Below are positions 36,061 to 44,906 of a DNA stretch of 64,000 nt, piece by piece. Origin of the DNA: UBA2705 sp963977125 (GTDB lineage Bacteria; Pseudomonadota; Alphaproteobacteria; Micavibrionales; Micavibrionaceae); assembly GCA_963977125.1 (NCBI GenBank), contig CAXBNJ010000002.1, positions 453,022 to 517,021 on the forward strand, written 5' to 3'. The notes beneath the pieces were generated by a model, which saw only the letters and a program-made list of their open reading frames with translations, was not told the DNA's origin and searched no databases. Each line of letters begins with the position of its first letter. Within the stretch, counting starts at the first letter, position 1. The translations under genes and the position numbers were made by a program.

Positions 36061-37854
36061 ATGAAAGATATGAAACCCGTTATCGAAAAATCACAAAATG
36101 ATGACGATAAGCCAGAGAACCTAATCTCTGGCGCTGAAATGATGATTAAGGCACTGACCGATCAAGGTGTCGACACTATTTTTGGCTATCCGGGCGGCGC
36201 CGTCTTGCCGCTTTATGACGCGTTGTTTCAGCAAAACAAAATCAAACATGTCTTAGTACGCCATGAACAAGCTGCCCTGCATGCTGCAGAAGGCTACGCA
36301 CGCTCGACAGGTAAAGTCGGCGTTGCTTTAGTCACCAGTGGCCCCGGCGCCACAAACGCGGTTACTGGCTTGACTGACGCCCTTATGGATTCAATTCCCC
36401 TTGTTTGCATTTGCGGCCAAGTGCCCTCTTTCCTTATCGGCACGGACGCCTTTCAAGAAGCGGACACTACAGGCATTACCCGCCACTGCACCAAGCATAA
36501 CTATTTGGTCAAGGACGTCGACAAGCTCGCGGAGACCACACATCGTGCCTTCCACATTGCACGTACAGGCCGCCCAGGCCCTGTCGTCCTTGATATACCA
36601 AAAGACGTACAGTTTGCCTCTGGCGTATACACAAACGCCGAAGATGTTATTTATAAATCATATCACCCACATACAGAACCTGATCTTGACGCCATAGAAA
36701 AAGCAATGGACATTATTGCTCAGGCCAAAAAACCTATATTCTACACAGGTGGCGGCATTATTAATGCAGGACCTGATGCCTCTCAGACGCTAACAGAGTT
36801 AGTCAAAGCAACGAACATCCCCACCACATCAACATTAATGGGGCTCGGCGCTTTAGCTGCCGACAAACCACAATGGCTGGGCATGCTTGGCATGCACGGT
36901 ACATATGAAGCCAATCTCGCCATGCATGATTGCGATGTTATGATTTGTATCGGCGCACGTTTTGATGATCGCGTCACAGGTAATCTGGCTGGGTTTTCAC
37001 CAAATTCATTTAAAATCCATATTGATATCGACCCAAGTTCGATTAATAAGAATGTTGAAATCGACCTTGGCATTGTCGCCGATGCGGGGCTCGCCTTAAA
37101 AGCCATGCTAAAAACATGGCAAGATAAAAAGCTGAAAACAAATAATGCCGCCAGCCAAATGTGGTGGCAACAAATTGAGAAATGGCGCAGAGTAAATTGC
37201 CTAGAGTACACAAATTCAACCTCAATAATTAAGCCACAATTCGCCCTAGAGCGTTTAGCGGCGCATATTAAAGGTCGTGAAGATACGTATATCACCACAG
37301 AAGTCGGTCAGCACCAAATGTGGGCGGCACAATATTTACCCTTTAATAAACCTAATCATTGGATGACCTCTGGCGGCCTTGGCACAATGGGTTACGGCCT
37401 ACCCGCCGCCATAGGAGCGCAAATCGCACATCCTGATGCTTTGGTTATTGATGTCGCAGGCGAAGCCTCCATACAGATGAATATTCAAGAGCTCGCCACC
37501 GCCGCTCAATATAACCTACCTGTGAAAATCTTTATATTGAACAATCAATGGATGGGTATGGTGCGTCAATGGCAGGAATTATTACATGGGGAGCGCTATT
37601 CTCAGAGCTATAGCGAAGCATTACCCGATTTTGTTAAATTAGCCGAGGCTTATGGCGGCCAAGGGCTTATTGCTGAAACGCCAGATCAGCTTGATGATGT
37701 GATACAACAAATGATTGAAAGCGATGGTTTCACAATCGCGGATATTCGCGTCGATCAAAAAGAAAATTGCTTCCCGATGATTCCCTCAGGTAAGAACCAT
37801 AATGAAATGATCTTATCAGCCGATTCATCGCAGTTTGATAAAAAATTAGTTTAA
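36061..37854 (+). CDS. ilvB: Acetolactate synthase large subunit
   Basis: 597-residue ThDP/FAD enzyme that makes 2-acetolactate or 2-aceto-2-hydroxybutyrate, the first common step of branched-chain amino acid synthesis. The N-terminal ThDP domain has FGYPGGAVLPLYDALF and the catalytic-Glu region VRHEQAALHAAEGYARS. The middle domain carries the FAD-binding segment CIGARFDDRVTGNL. The ThDP pyrophosphate domain reads VAGEASIQMN and NNQWMGMVRQWQ; the usual GDG/GDA metal-binding motif has Glu in place of Asp here. The small-subunit gene follows after 15 bp. ilvI is an equivalent name. No leader peptide was recognised in the 190 bp upstream. Confidence 0.96.
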   Translation: MKDMKPVIEKSQNDDDKPENLISGAEMMIKALTDQGVDTIFGYPGGAVLPLYDALFQQNKIKHVLVRHEQAALHAAEGYARSTGKVGVALVTSGPGATNAVTGLTDALMDSIPLVCICGQVPSFLIGTDAFQEADTTGITRHCTKHNYLVKDVDKLAETTHRAFHIARTGRPGPVVLDIPKDVQFASGVYTNAEDVIYKSYHPHTEPDLDAIEKAMDIIAQAKKPIFYTGGGIINAGPDASQTLTELVKATNIPTTSTLMGLGALAADKPQWLGMLGMHGTYEANLAMHDCDVMICIGARFDDRVTGNLAGFSPNSFKIHIDIDPSSINKNVEIDLGIVADAGLALKAMLKTWQDKKLKTNNAASQMWWQQIEKWRRVNCLEYTNSTSIIKPQFALERLAAHIKGREDTYITTEVGQHQMWAAQYLPFNKPNHWMTSGGLGTMGYGLPAAIGAQIAHPDALVIDVAGEASIQMNIQELATAAQYNLPVKIFILNNQWMGMVRQWQELLHGERYSQSYSEALPDFVKLAEAYGGQGLIAETPDQLDDVIQQMIESDGFTIADIRVDQKENCFPMIPSGKNHNEMILSADSSQFDKKLV

Positions 37855-37869
37855 TAGAAAGCAAAAGAG

Positions 37870-38439
37870 ATGAGCAGTGTCACTTTAAATCGTAGCGTCA
37901 TGGCCAAGAAATCAGTTTATGGCGCAGCGCCTGAAATTGTTGCCGAAGCGCCGCATACATTATCTGTACTTGTTGATAATACACCGGGCGTACTCGCCAA
38001 GATCGTTGGGCTGTTTTCTGGGCGCGGTTATAATATTGAAAGCCTGACCGTGGCAGAAACAGACCATAATAAAAACATGTCACGCATTACGATTATTGCC
38101 AAAGGTACGCCGCGTATCATTGAACAAATCATCAACCAACTAGACAAACAAGTGCCTGTATACAGCGTTACCGATTTAACCATTCAAGGCCCGCATGTTG
38201 CACGCGAATTGGCGCTCATTAAAGTAATCAGTGTCGATGAAAAACGCGTCGAAGCTCTACGTACAGCAGAAATATTCCGCGCTAAAGTCGTCGACACAAC
38301 GCTCGATTCATTAACCTTTGAAGTCACAGGTACGCCTGATAAAGTCGATGCTTTTGTTGCGATGATGCAGCCTTTGGGTATTATGCTCGTTAGCCGCACA
38401 GGCATTGCGGCTTTACCACGGGGCAATGCATCTTTGTAA
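37870..38439 (+). CDS. ilvH: Acetolactate synthase small regulatory subunit
   Basis: 189-residue regulatory subunit that activates the large subunit and gives valine feedback. The ACT domain shows HTLSVLVDNTPGVLAKI followed by GLFSGRGYNIESL. The second half (VARELALIKV onward) matches the IlvH C-terminal domain. A 28-residue N-terminal extension precedes the ACT domain, and an alternative start at Met11 would shorten it. It follows ilvB directly, as usual. Confidence 0.96.
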   Translation: MSSVTLNRSVMAKKSVYGAAPEIVAEAPHTLSVLVDNTPGVLAKIVGLFSGRGYNIESLTVAETDHNKNMSRITIIAKGTPRIIEQIINQLDKQVPVYSVTDLTIQGPHVARELALIKVISVDEKRVEALRTAEIFRAKVVDTTLDSLTFEVTGTPDKVDAFVAMMQPLGIMLVSRTGIAALPRGNASL

Positions 38440-38530
38440 GTCGACTCCACTAAAACATGCGTTAAACCGCGCCCTATTCCCTATTATTATAGACTTCGCC
38501 CTATTTGTTTAAGAAACAGGATTTCTATTC

Positions 38531-39739
38531 GTGCCTATAAAATCAACACTGTTACAGACGATAATGCTCACTCTATTAGCGGCATTACCATTATTCGCCA
38601 TTGAAGCGCCAAGAATGCTCGCTTTTGCCCCTGGTTTATTAGGCTTAATTGGCCTAAGCGCTATTATCGCCACACAGAAACAGCGCCTTGAGCCGCCGAT
38701 CACAGCACTCTACTTTATAATCCCCATCATAACGCTGTGCGGCATAAGTGTTTTATGGTCGATTGTGCCTGAGACCTCGATTAATCGCGCCATAAAATTT
38801 GCCCCCGCATTCTTATCAGGTCTTATTGCCTTATATTGGGCAAGCGCTATAGATAAACACGCAGCCCATAAATATCTCTTTTTATTACCTCTTGGTCTTA
38901 GCCTCGCTTCTCTATTAGCGTTATTTGAACTAAACTCTAACGAAACCATACACCGCATAACGCGCGGCCTCACGCAGACAGACACTCTCTCTGCTGCCGT
39001 CTTTAATCGCGGTATAAACACGGCCACCTTATGTTCGTTTTCTGCGCTCGCTTATTTATTCCATATAAAAAAGCAGCGCCTATGGGGTTTTATTACGCTT
39101 GCTTTGCTTTCTGGCGTCTTGCTCACCAGTGACAGTCAATCAGCATTACTCGCCTTTGTTCTAGGCGGCATTGCTTTTTATGCCTTTCCTTATCGTCAAA
39201 AAGCGGCATGGGGCGCATTAATTCTTGTTTTATGTGCAGGAATACTCGCCGCGCCCCTCCTCGCTATATGGCTCTATAATTATGCAGATGCCATTAACGC
39301 ACTGCCTTTTCTTGGTGGCGATAAAGGCTATGCGGGCCCACGCCTTGAAATATGGGACTATGTTGCGCGCTACGCCCTTAACAACCCTTTATATGGCTTT
39401 GGCCTTGAAGTTACGCGCACGATTCAAGATTTCGATTCGCAAGAGATCTATATAAAAGGCACGACGATATTGCACCCCCATAATTTCGCCCTTCAGCTTT
39501 GGATTGAATTTGGTTTGCTTGGGGCGAGTATTAGCGCCGCTTGGATTAGCGCGCTTGTCTACCTTATTTCAAAACAGCCCAATATTCTTGCGCGGCGCAT
39601 TAGCTTGGCAACACTGATCGCAACGCTTTCTATTGCCTCTATGGGCTATGGCATCTGGCAAGGCTGGTGGATTGGGCTTTTGTTCTACGCCTGCGCCACA
39701 GTAATAATCACGCTTAAAACGATTGAAGAAAGATCTTAG
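38531..39739 (+). CDS. O-antigen ligase / polymerase-like membrane protein
   Basis: 402-residue polytopic protein with about ten hydrophobic segments. It starts at a GTG with AGGA about 9 bp upstream. The periplasmic loop followed by LHPHNFALQLWIEFGLLG near residue 320 is the Wzy_C/WaaL-type signature, His being important for ligation of O-antigen from undecaprenyl-PP to lipid A-core. YGFGLEVTRTI also fits the family. WaaL and Wzy polymerases cannot be separated by sequence reading. No other LPS glycosyltransferase genes lie adjacent. Confidence 0.8.
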   Translation: MPIKSTLLQTIMLTLLAALPLFAIEAPRMLAFAPGLLGLIGLSAIIATQKQRLEPPITALYFIIPIITLCGISVLWSIVPETSINRAIKFAPAFLSGLIALYWASAIDKHAAHKYLFLLPLGLSLASLLALFELNSNETIHRITRGLTQTDTLSAAVFNRGINTATLCSFSALAYLFHIKKQRLWGFITLALLSGVLLTSDSQSALLAFVLGGIAFYAFPYRQKAAWGALILVLCAGILAAPLLAIWLYNYADAINALPFLGGDKGYAGPRLEIWDYVARYALNNPLYGFGLEVTRTIQDFDSQEIYIKGTTILHPHNFALQLWIEFGLLGASISAAWISALVYLISKQPNILARRISLATLIATLSIASMGYGIWQGWWIGLLFYACATVIITLKTIEERS

Positions 39740-39794
39740 CCAGCCAACCACTTGCATAAAGCAAGTCAGCATGAGATCCGAAAAAATCGCAATA

Positions 39795-39824
39795 AAAAAG
39801 CCGCCCAAAATAAGGCGGCTTTTT
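39795..39824. terminator. Bidirectional terminator between the O-antigen ligase gene and gapR
   Basis: Stem agccgcc / ggcggct extended by A/T pairs, with A residues on the left and T residues on the right, so it works in both directions. It lies between the convergent O-antigen ligase and gapR genes. Confidence 0.9.
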
Positions 39825-39870
39825 CTGCTATTACAGCGTATATCTATCTTTAATAATTATACTTAGATAA

Positions 39871-40176
39871 TTAAGCAAGGCCAATAGCGGCTTTATAGAC
39901 GTCAAGAATATCTTCTTCTTCACGGCGTTTTTCACTATCCATGCTGCGTAATTTAACTAATGTACGCATGGCTTTACCATCAAAGCCTGAACCTTTTGCT
40001 TCAGAATATATTTCTTTAATGTCTTCGGCTAAAGCTTTTTTCTCTTCTTCTAAACGTTCAATACGCTCAATGAAGGATTTAAGCTGTGCGCCTGTTACGC
40101 CGCCCACATCTTTTACAGCATCGTTTTCATCTTCAGGTGCGGCTTGTGGCACAATGGCAATATTGCTTTCGCTCAT
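39871..40176 (-). CDS. gapR: GapR-family nucleoid-associated protein (DUF2312)
   Basis: 101-residue small helical protein. GapR in Caulobacter binds overtwisted AT-rich DNA and helps replication and chromosome organisation. The core is recognisable: QLKSFIERIERLEEEKKAL, then EAKGSGFDGKAMRTLVKLR. The N-terminal 30 residues are acidic and variable. AAGGAG lies 8 bp before the ATG. The family is almost restricted to Alphaproteobacteria, which supports the taxonomic assignment. Confidence 0.93.
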   Translation of the reverse strand: MSESNIAIVPQAAPEDENDAVKDVGGVTGAQLKSFIERIERLEEEKKALAEDIKEIYSEAKGSGFDGKAMRTLVKLRSMDSEKRREEEDILDVYKAAIGLA

Positions 40177-40320
40177 AATTTTAGCTCCTTAAAACTGGTG
40201 TCTCTATTTGTATCTTTATTATATGAATGCTCTTACCTAACACCAAAGCCAGATAACACGCAACGTCAAACCTCACAGATCGGGAGATAATCCCCAAACA
40301 GCCCGATTATTCTCGGTGTT

Positions 40321-40770
40321 TTACTCACTGAGTGATTTAACGCTAACCGGAATGGTGAAATTCTCGCCATTACCCACAGTCACTTTCACTTCGAAAGTCT
40401 CATTAGGCATTAATGGCGCATTCAGCATCATCAGCATAATATGATCACCCGTAGGTTTAAGCGCGTGATCACCGTTGGCCGGAATAGTGAAAAACTCCAC
40501 TGGATACATGCTCATAGTGCCACCATCCATAGAATGGGTATGCAGCTCAACCATTTGCGCGACATCGCTAGCGGCAGCTGTGATCTGAATATCATCGCTT
40601 GTTCTGTTATGAACATCCATAAAGACCGCGCCATTGCTCTGATTGGGCGCTGTTTGATAGGCATACGCGTTGCTAAAGCTTAAAGGCGCTTCATCCGCCA
40701 ATGCATCTTTATGTGCCGCTAAAGGCATCGCAAACAAAGTCAGAATAAGAAAATATTTCAATAAAGGCAT
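40321..40770 (-). CDS. PCu(A)C-type periplasmic copper chaperone
   Basis: 149-residue exported protein with a signal peptide ending near DALADEAP. The copper ligands follow the family pattern: MVELHTH, an M-x-M pair about ten residues later, and GDHIMLM near the end. PCu(A)C proteins deliver copper to cytochrome oxidase. AGGAG lies 8 bp before the ATG at 40770, while the upstream GTG (40779) overlaps it, so I chose the ATG. It follows dapE by 21 bp, probably in one transcript. Confidence 0.92.
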   Translation of the reverse strand: MPLLKYFLILTLFAMPLAAHKDALADEAPLSFSNAYAYQTAPNQSNGAVFMDVHNRTSDDIQITAAASDVAQMVELHTHSMDGGTMSMYPVEFFTIPANGDHALKPTGDHIMLMMLNAPLMPNETFEVKVTVGNGENFTIPVSVKSLSE

Positions 40771-40791
40771 AACGTACACTCCTGTTAAATG

Positions 40792-41937
40792 TTACGCAAA
40801 AAAGCGCGTGATGATTTCTTCATAAATATCGGCAAGATCTTGAATATCACAGACCTTAACATGTTCATCGATTTGATGGTTTGTCGCATTAATAATACCA
40901 AATTCAACAACGGGGCAATATTGCGCAATAAACCGCGCATCAGACGTACCGCCTGATGTACTAAGCTCTGGCGTTAAACCTGTCTTGCTTTTAACCGCAG
41001 CGACAACCAAATCAGTATAAGATGAAGGCTTAGTAATAAAGCATTCAGCATTACTGCGAATGCCCAATGTATAAGCCTGCCCTGTCGCATCAATAATACG
41101 GCGAATTTCAGCCTCTAAAGTTTTTGCCGTCCATGTATCATTGAAACGAATATTGAACTTTGCATGCGCCGTTTCTGGTAAAATATTATCGGCTGTATTG
41201 CCCACATCAATCGAGGTTATTTCTAAATTCGTCGGTTGAAAATGTGCATTACCTGTATCAAGAACCGCTTCAGACAAGGCCTGAGCGATGCGTACAAGAC
41301 GCGGTACAGGATTATCGGCTAAATGCGGATAAGCGACATGACCTTGCTTACCTGTAATCGTTAAATCGCCATTTAGAGAGCCTCTACGGCCAATTTTGAC
41401 GCATTCGCCAAGGCGTTTTGGGTTGCTCGGCTCGCCAATTAAAGCGGCATCAGGAATGAAATCATTATCCTTCATCCATTTAAGAACTTTAACTGTGCCA
41501 TTAATGGCTTCAGCTTCTTCATCACCCGTGATCAGCATACTAATCTGACCTTTGGGCTGGCCGTGCTTTTCAATATAACGCGCCGCAGCTACGGCGAAAC
41601 ACGCCACATTACTCTTCATATCCGCAGCCCCGCGGCCATAAAGCTGACCATCATGTATTTCAGCCGCAAAAGGTGGATATGTCCATTTTTCTAGTGGGCC
41701 CGTCGGTACAACATCGGTATGCCCACCAAAACATAAATGTGGGCCAGCGTGTTTATCACCAATGACACTAAAGATATTATCAACGGCAGAGTGCCCCGAT
41801 TCCTCAAAACGCAAATCATGGGTTTTGAAACCGAAACCATCCAAGAAATCAGATAAGGTTTTTAAAGCGCCCGCATCAATGGGGGTAACAGAAGGGCAGC
41901 GGATTAAATGCTGCGTCAGTTCAACAGGATCAGCCAT
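40792..41937 (-). CDS. dapE: Succinyl-diaminopimelate desuccinylase
   Basis: 381-residue M20 metallohydrolase that releases LL-diaminopimelate for lysine and peptidoglycan synthesis. Zinc-site segments are FGGHTDVVPTG, YGRGAADMKSNVA, ITGDEEAEAINGT (catalytic Glu), STSGGTSDARFI and a C-terminal ATNHQIDEHV. GGAGG lies about 10 bp before the ATG. The length is normal for the proteobacterial enzyme. Confidence 0.96.
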   Translation of the reverse strand: MADPVELTQHLIRCPSVTPIDAGALKTLSDFLDGFGFKTHDLRFEESGHSAVDNIFSVIGDKHAGPHLCFGGHTDVVPTGPLEKWTYPPFAAEIHDGQLYGRGAADMKSNVACFAVAAARYIEKHGQPKGQISMLITGDEEAEAINGTVKVLKWMKDNDFIPDAALIGEPSNPKRLGECVKIGRRGSLNGDLTITGKQGHVAYPHLADNPVPRLVRIAQALSEAVLDTGNAHFQPTNLEITSIDVGNTADNILPETAHAKFNIRFNDTWTAKTLEAEIRRIIDATGQAYTLGIRSNAECFITKPSSYTDLVVAAVKSKTGLTPELSTSGGTSDARFIAQYCPVVEFGIINATNHQIDEHVKVCDIQDLADIYEEIITRFFA

Positions 41938-41996
41938 AGCCCTTAAGCCTCCAACTTAAATAATTCGCGCAAAAGCACGCTTATTTCAATTATTTA

Positions 41997-43043
41997 TTAA
42001 TCAGCCATTTCAATAACAAGAATGGCCGGGCCTGTCGGTGCATTAGGATGCAAGCGCGCTGTCGGGTGTGGTGTTTCATCAGAAAACGCACCAAGAAGCG
42101 CATCTACAGCGTGCACATAACTGCCTTCGTAAGACCAGCTCTCAGTTACAGCGAAGTCATAAACATTATCCCAGTGTAGAATAACGCCGGTTTTATCTGA
42201 CCATGATGACAAGACGCTGCGTAAAGTTTTGCCTGAAACGGCAAGCCAGCTACCCTCTTCGTTAAGGTAATCAGGCACGACCGCTAATGTAGTTGGCGCA
42301 GATGATGCGCTCTCTTCCTTAGTCGCTACAGGAGGCGCCACAGGAGCAGCACTCATAGGCGCTGTATCGGCCATAATCGCGGCATTACGCACAAGAACCA
42401 TATCGTCATAGATAATCGCTGATAAATTTTGTTGTCTAAGCGCTGTTTTAAGGACTTCATTCCAAGGCTCGCCGCCCTGCCATGAAACGCGCGTGCCAAT
42501 ATTTACATCATTTTCAAATGAAAAGGCATAGCTGGCTGGTACAATTTGGCGCAGCGCTAAAGCAAGAGGCATATCTTTACCGAAACCATAAGCGGTTGCG
42601 TATTCTTGCTTCGGCATTGTTTCTTCATAAGTAACAACGACAGCTTCAGCTTCGATTTCTTCGACTTCCGCTTCAACTACTTCAGCAACAATTTCTTCTT
42701 CTATGACGAGCTCTTCACTTTCAACAGGAGCAGCGGCCTCTTCCGTTACCACCTCAGCTTCTTCGTCAGCAGCTGTTATAGGTTCTGGCGTAACGGCGAC
42801 ATGATGCATCGTCGCTTTGGACATCGCGTCATGATGGTCAATTTCTGCAGCGGGCATTTGCACGGGCTGTGTATACACAGGCTCTGGAATAACCACTTCC
42901 TGCGGCTTTAGCAAAGCTGGCGGCGTGGCACCTTGGACTGGTATCCACTCAAATCCCGCATGAGAAGGCGTAGAAATGAAGCTCACGGCAAACAAAAGTG
43001 AACAGCCAGATAAAAGTGAAAGTTTTGCGACGCGCTTAGTCAT
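41997..43043 (-). CDS. Exported protein with two TcpQ/PilL-like modules
   Basis: 348-residue protein with a signal peptide (cleavage near PSHAG, residue 29). A Pro-rich stretch and a very acidic Glu/Ala/Val linker (about 91-141) precede two related modules, about 148-220 (MPLALALRQIVPASYAF) and 262-348 (GKTLRSVLSSWSDKTGVIL). These resemble the TcpQ C-terminal domain of toxin-coregulated pilus and IncI PilL/type IV secretion proteins, which assist an outer-membrane secretin or act as envelope components. AGGAG lies 9 bp before the ATG. It lies near a transglycosylase and a DsbC-like gene. The module assignment is from pattern only. Confidence 0.7.
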   Translation of the reverse strand: MTKRVAKLSLLSGCSLLFAVSFISTPSHAGFEWIPVQGATPPALLKPQEVVIPEPVYTQPVQMPAAEIDHHDAMSKATMHHVAVTPEPITAADEEAEVVTEEAAAPVESEELVIEEEIVAEVVEAEVEEIEAEAVVVTYEETMPKQEYATAYGFGKDMPLALALRQIVPASYAFSFENDVNIGTRVSWQGGEPWNEVLKTALRQQNLSAIIYDDMVLVRNAAIMADTAPMSAAPVAPPVATKEESASSAPTTLAVVPDYLNEEGSWLAVSGKTLRSVLSSWSDKTGVILHWDNVYDFAVTESWSYEGSYVHAVDALLGAFSDETPHPTARLHPNAPTGPAILVIEMAD

Positions 43044-43228
43044 TTGTGCAGGCTCCTGCTACTGTTATAAAAAATATAAAATATACTGATAAGAAGATAA
43101 AACGGTTCGCATAAAAACACAAGACTGCGTTTACGATAACCCGCAACAAATATACGGCTTTCTGAGTTTTCAGCAACAAATAGACACCAATAAGCATCAA
43201 CATGCTTTTACATGTGACTCATGCGCTC

Positions 43229-43639
43229 TCAGCGCGTTGTCAGCAAACCTTCTTTATACATAGCGCGCACAACACGCTTACGGTAAGCCTCACCAATTGA
43301 TGGGGTACGCGAATGATAATAAGCAATAGCTCTGGGCAGCGAGCCTGTTTCATCCAGATGGCCTTTTAATATCCACGCGGCAACACCAACATTGGTACAT
43401 GTATCTTCTTTAAGCCAATGTATCGCCGTGCCGTTACTAACGCGCCAATGCTTGGTTAGCTCCCCAAGCCAGACAGTATTAATCTGCATGGGGCCAAGAT
43501 CATAAGACCCATTGGTGTTTTTATTCGCCATACCGACCTTGCCGCCCTCAACCTTATAAATACCGTAAAGCACGGCGGGAGGAACGTCATAAGTCTGCGC
43601 AGCCAAAAGCAAACATGAGGCTAAAACTTCAGTAAACAT
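43229..43639 (-). CDS. Lytic transglycosylase (VirB1/TrbN-like SLT domain)
   Basis: 136-residue SLT-domain protein that would cleave peptidoglycan to open a path for a secretion or pilus machine. The likely catalytic Glu31 lies in YKVEGGKVG, followed by the family motif LGPMQIN. The C-terminal AIAYYHSRTPS fits the YN/YH segment. The N-terminus is hydrophobic but short, so export is uncertain. It starts 19 bp after the Pro-rich gene. GGTGAT precedes the ATG. Confidence 0.85.
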   Translation of the reverse strand: MFTEVLASCLLLAAQTYDVPPAVLYGIYKVEGGKVGMANKNTNGSYDLGPMQINTVWLGELTKHWRVSNGTAIHWLKEDTCTNVGVAAWILKGHLDETGSLPRAIAYYHSRTPSIGEAYRKRVVRAMYKEGLLTTR

Positions 43640-43658
43640 AAAGCATCACCATCGTCAT

Positions 43659-44843
43659 TTAGCTTTCTTCAGTTGCCGCTGGCGGCGTTGAGAAAAACGC
43701 CATGGGGTCACTTGATGACGCCGCTTCTGCCGGGTTATCATCCGCAGCAGGACTTGTCGATGGCGGTGTTGCGGGCGGTGCCACTGGTGGCGTGCTATGA
43801 ACAGGAGGCACCTGAGCTGCCGCGGGTGGCGCTGTCACGTCAATGGCGGGGACCGCTGCCGGCGGAGCCGTTACATCAACAACGGGAGCCGCAACCGCTT
43901 CAGCAGGTGGTGCAGGCGGCGCAGTCACATCAACGACAGCAACGGGAGCTTGCTGTGGCTGTGGCTGTGGCTGTACTTGTGCCTGTGGCTGTACTGGCGC
44001 AGAAGATTGCGCCGCAGTCGCTGTTGATCCCATTAATGAAGAGATAATCACTTCAAGCATAGCAAAACGCTTATCAAAGGCCGCCCATACGCCATCCATA
44101 GAAATATTCTGTGCCATCATCTTTTGTTGGTCACCGGCAGACATTAACTGCGTCATTTCTGCGAAGTGGCATTGTGCGTAAGTATTTGCAGCGACCTTCA
44201 TAATCGATACTTCAACGGCTTTGCGTTGTTCTGCATTTGCATCTGGGTAGAGGCGCTCACAAAAACCTTTGGCTACGCCCATTAAGCGCGACACAATTTC
44301 TTTCATGAGCAATTCTTCTTGTCGGCCAAAAGGAAAAGCCGCAACAGCATTAACCAGCGGTATTAAGGCCGAAGCATAATGTACAGCCATATATTCTAAG
44401 GCAGGCAATGCAGGCGTTTTTTCGCCATCTGCTGCGCCAAGGGCTTGGGCGGCATCATGCCCGCTTTCAAAGTTCTCTGAAAACGCCACAACCGACTGTA
44501 CAACTTTTTCAAGGCGCTGAAGTTCTGGGTCACCAGGAATACGTCCTGTCATACCATATAAATTTGCAATCACAGAACCTGATAATGCGGTCATGCCCAG
44601 GCGCGCAGCATCAGCACGACTCTCCGTGGGCTCAGTAATATCAAAGCTGCGGAACAGCATCAAGCCAAGCTCCGTTGATTTCCCCAGTAATTCGGCGATC
44701 AAACGCGCTTGTGATTCGTCAGATGGCGTCCCTTGCACGCGCCCCATCGCTTGCTTTTGGCGCTCAACTTCGCTCACAGAAGCCAAGATAGGCATTCCTA
44801 ATTTTTCGACGATTTGAGCGATCATTTCATGTGATTGCGGCAT
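43659..44843 (-). CDS. Unrecognised protein with helical N-terminal domain and Pro/Ala repeat tail
   Basis: About 394 residues. I do not recognise the first 280 residues, which look alpha-helical without a membrane segment or signal. The tail is low-complexity: a PQPQPQ run, then three units built on VDVTAPPA or IDVTAPPA with variable Pro/Ala spacers. Such tails often span periplasm or act as flexible linkers, but there is no membrane anchor here. The frame also offers a GTG at 44855. The ATG at 44843 has a weak GTGAG before it, so the start is uncertain. It is sandwiched between a DsbC-like gene and a transglycosylase gene. Confidence 0.6.
   Translation of the reverse strand: MPQSHEMIAQIVEKLGMPILASVSEVERQKQAMGRVQGTPSDESQARLIAELLGKSTELGLMLFRSFDITEPTESRADAARLGMTALSGSVIANLYGMTGRIPGDPELQRLEKVVQSVVAFSENFESGHDAAQALGAADGEKTPALPALEYMAVHYASALIPLVNAVAAFPFGRQEELLMKEIVSRLMGVAKGFCERLYPDANAEQRKAVEVSIMKVAANTYAQCHFAEMTQLMSAGDQQKMMAQNISMDGVWAAFDKRFAMLEVIISSLMGSTATAAQSSAPVQPQAQVQPQPQPQQAPVAVVDVTAPPAPPAEAVAAPVVDVTAPPAAVPAIDVTAPPAAAQVPPVHSTPPVAPPATPPSTSPAADDNPAEAASSSDPMAFFSTPPAATEES
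43952..43975. repeat. Hexanucleotide repeat gctgtg within the Pro-rich gene
   Basis: Three perfect gctgtg units and one gctgta unit encode the Pro-Gln run of the overlapping minus-strand protein. A slippage-prone tract. Confidence 0.75.
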
Positions 44844-44906
44844 GGTAAAACTCACTTAAGTTATTAATAGTCATGTAACAGATAAATTAGACGGCCCGAG
44901 TTATCC

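Noticed and set aside
40279..40320. Imperfect hairpin after the PCu(A)C gene as a terminator
   Set aside because: The stem has a bulge and competing pairings, and no T run follows on the minus strand.
43192..43235. Two short hairpins after the transglycosylase gene as a terminator
   Set aside because: Stems are only 5-6 bp and no clear T run follows.
42606..44181. Several plus-strand open frames opposite the TcpQ-like and Pro-rich genes (for example Phe-rich, Gly/Cys-rich or Gln-rich products)
   Set aside because: Their biased composition is the complement of Glu- and Pro/Ala-rich codons on the minus strand; they have no ribosome-binding sites.
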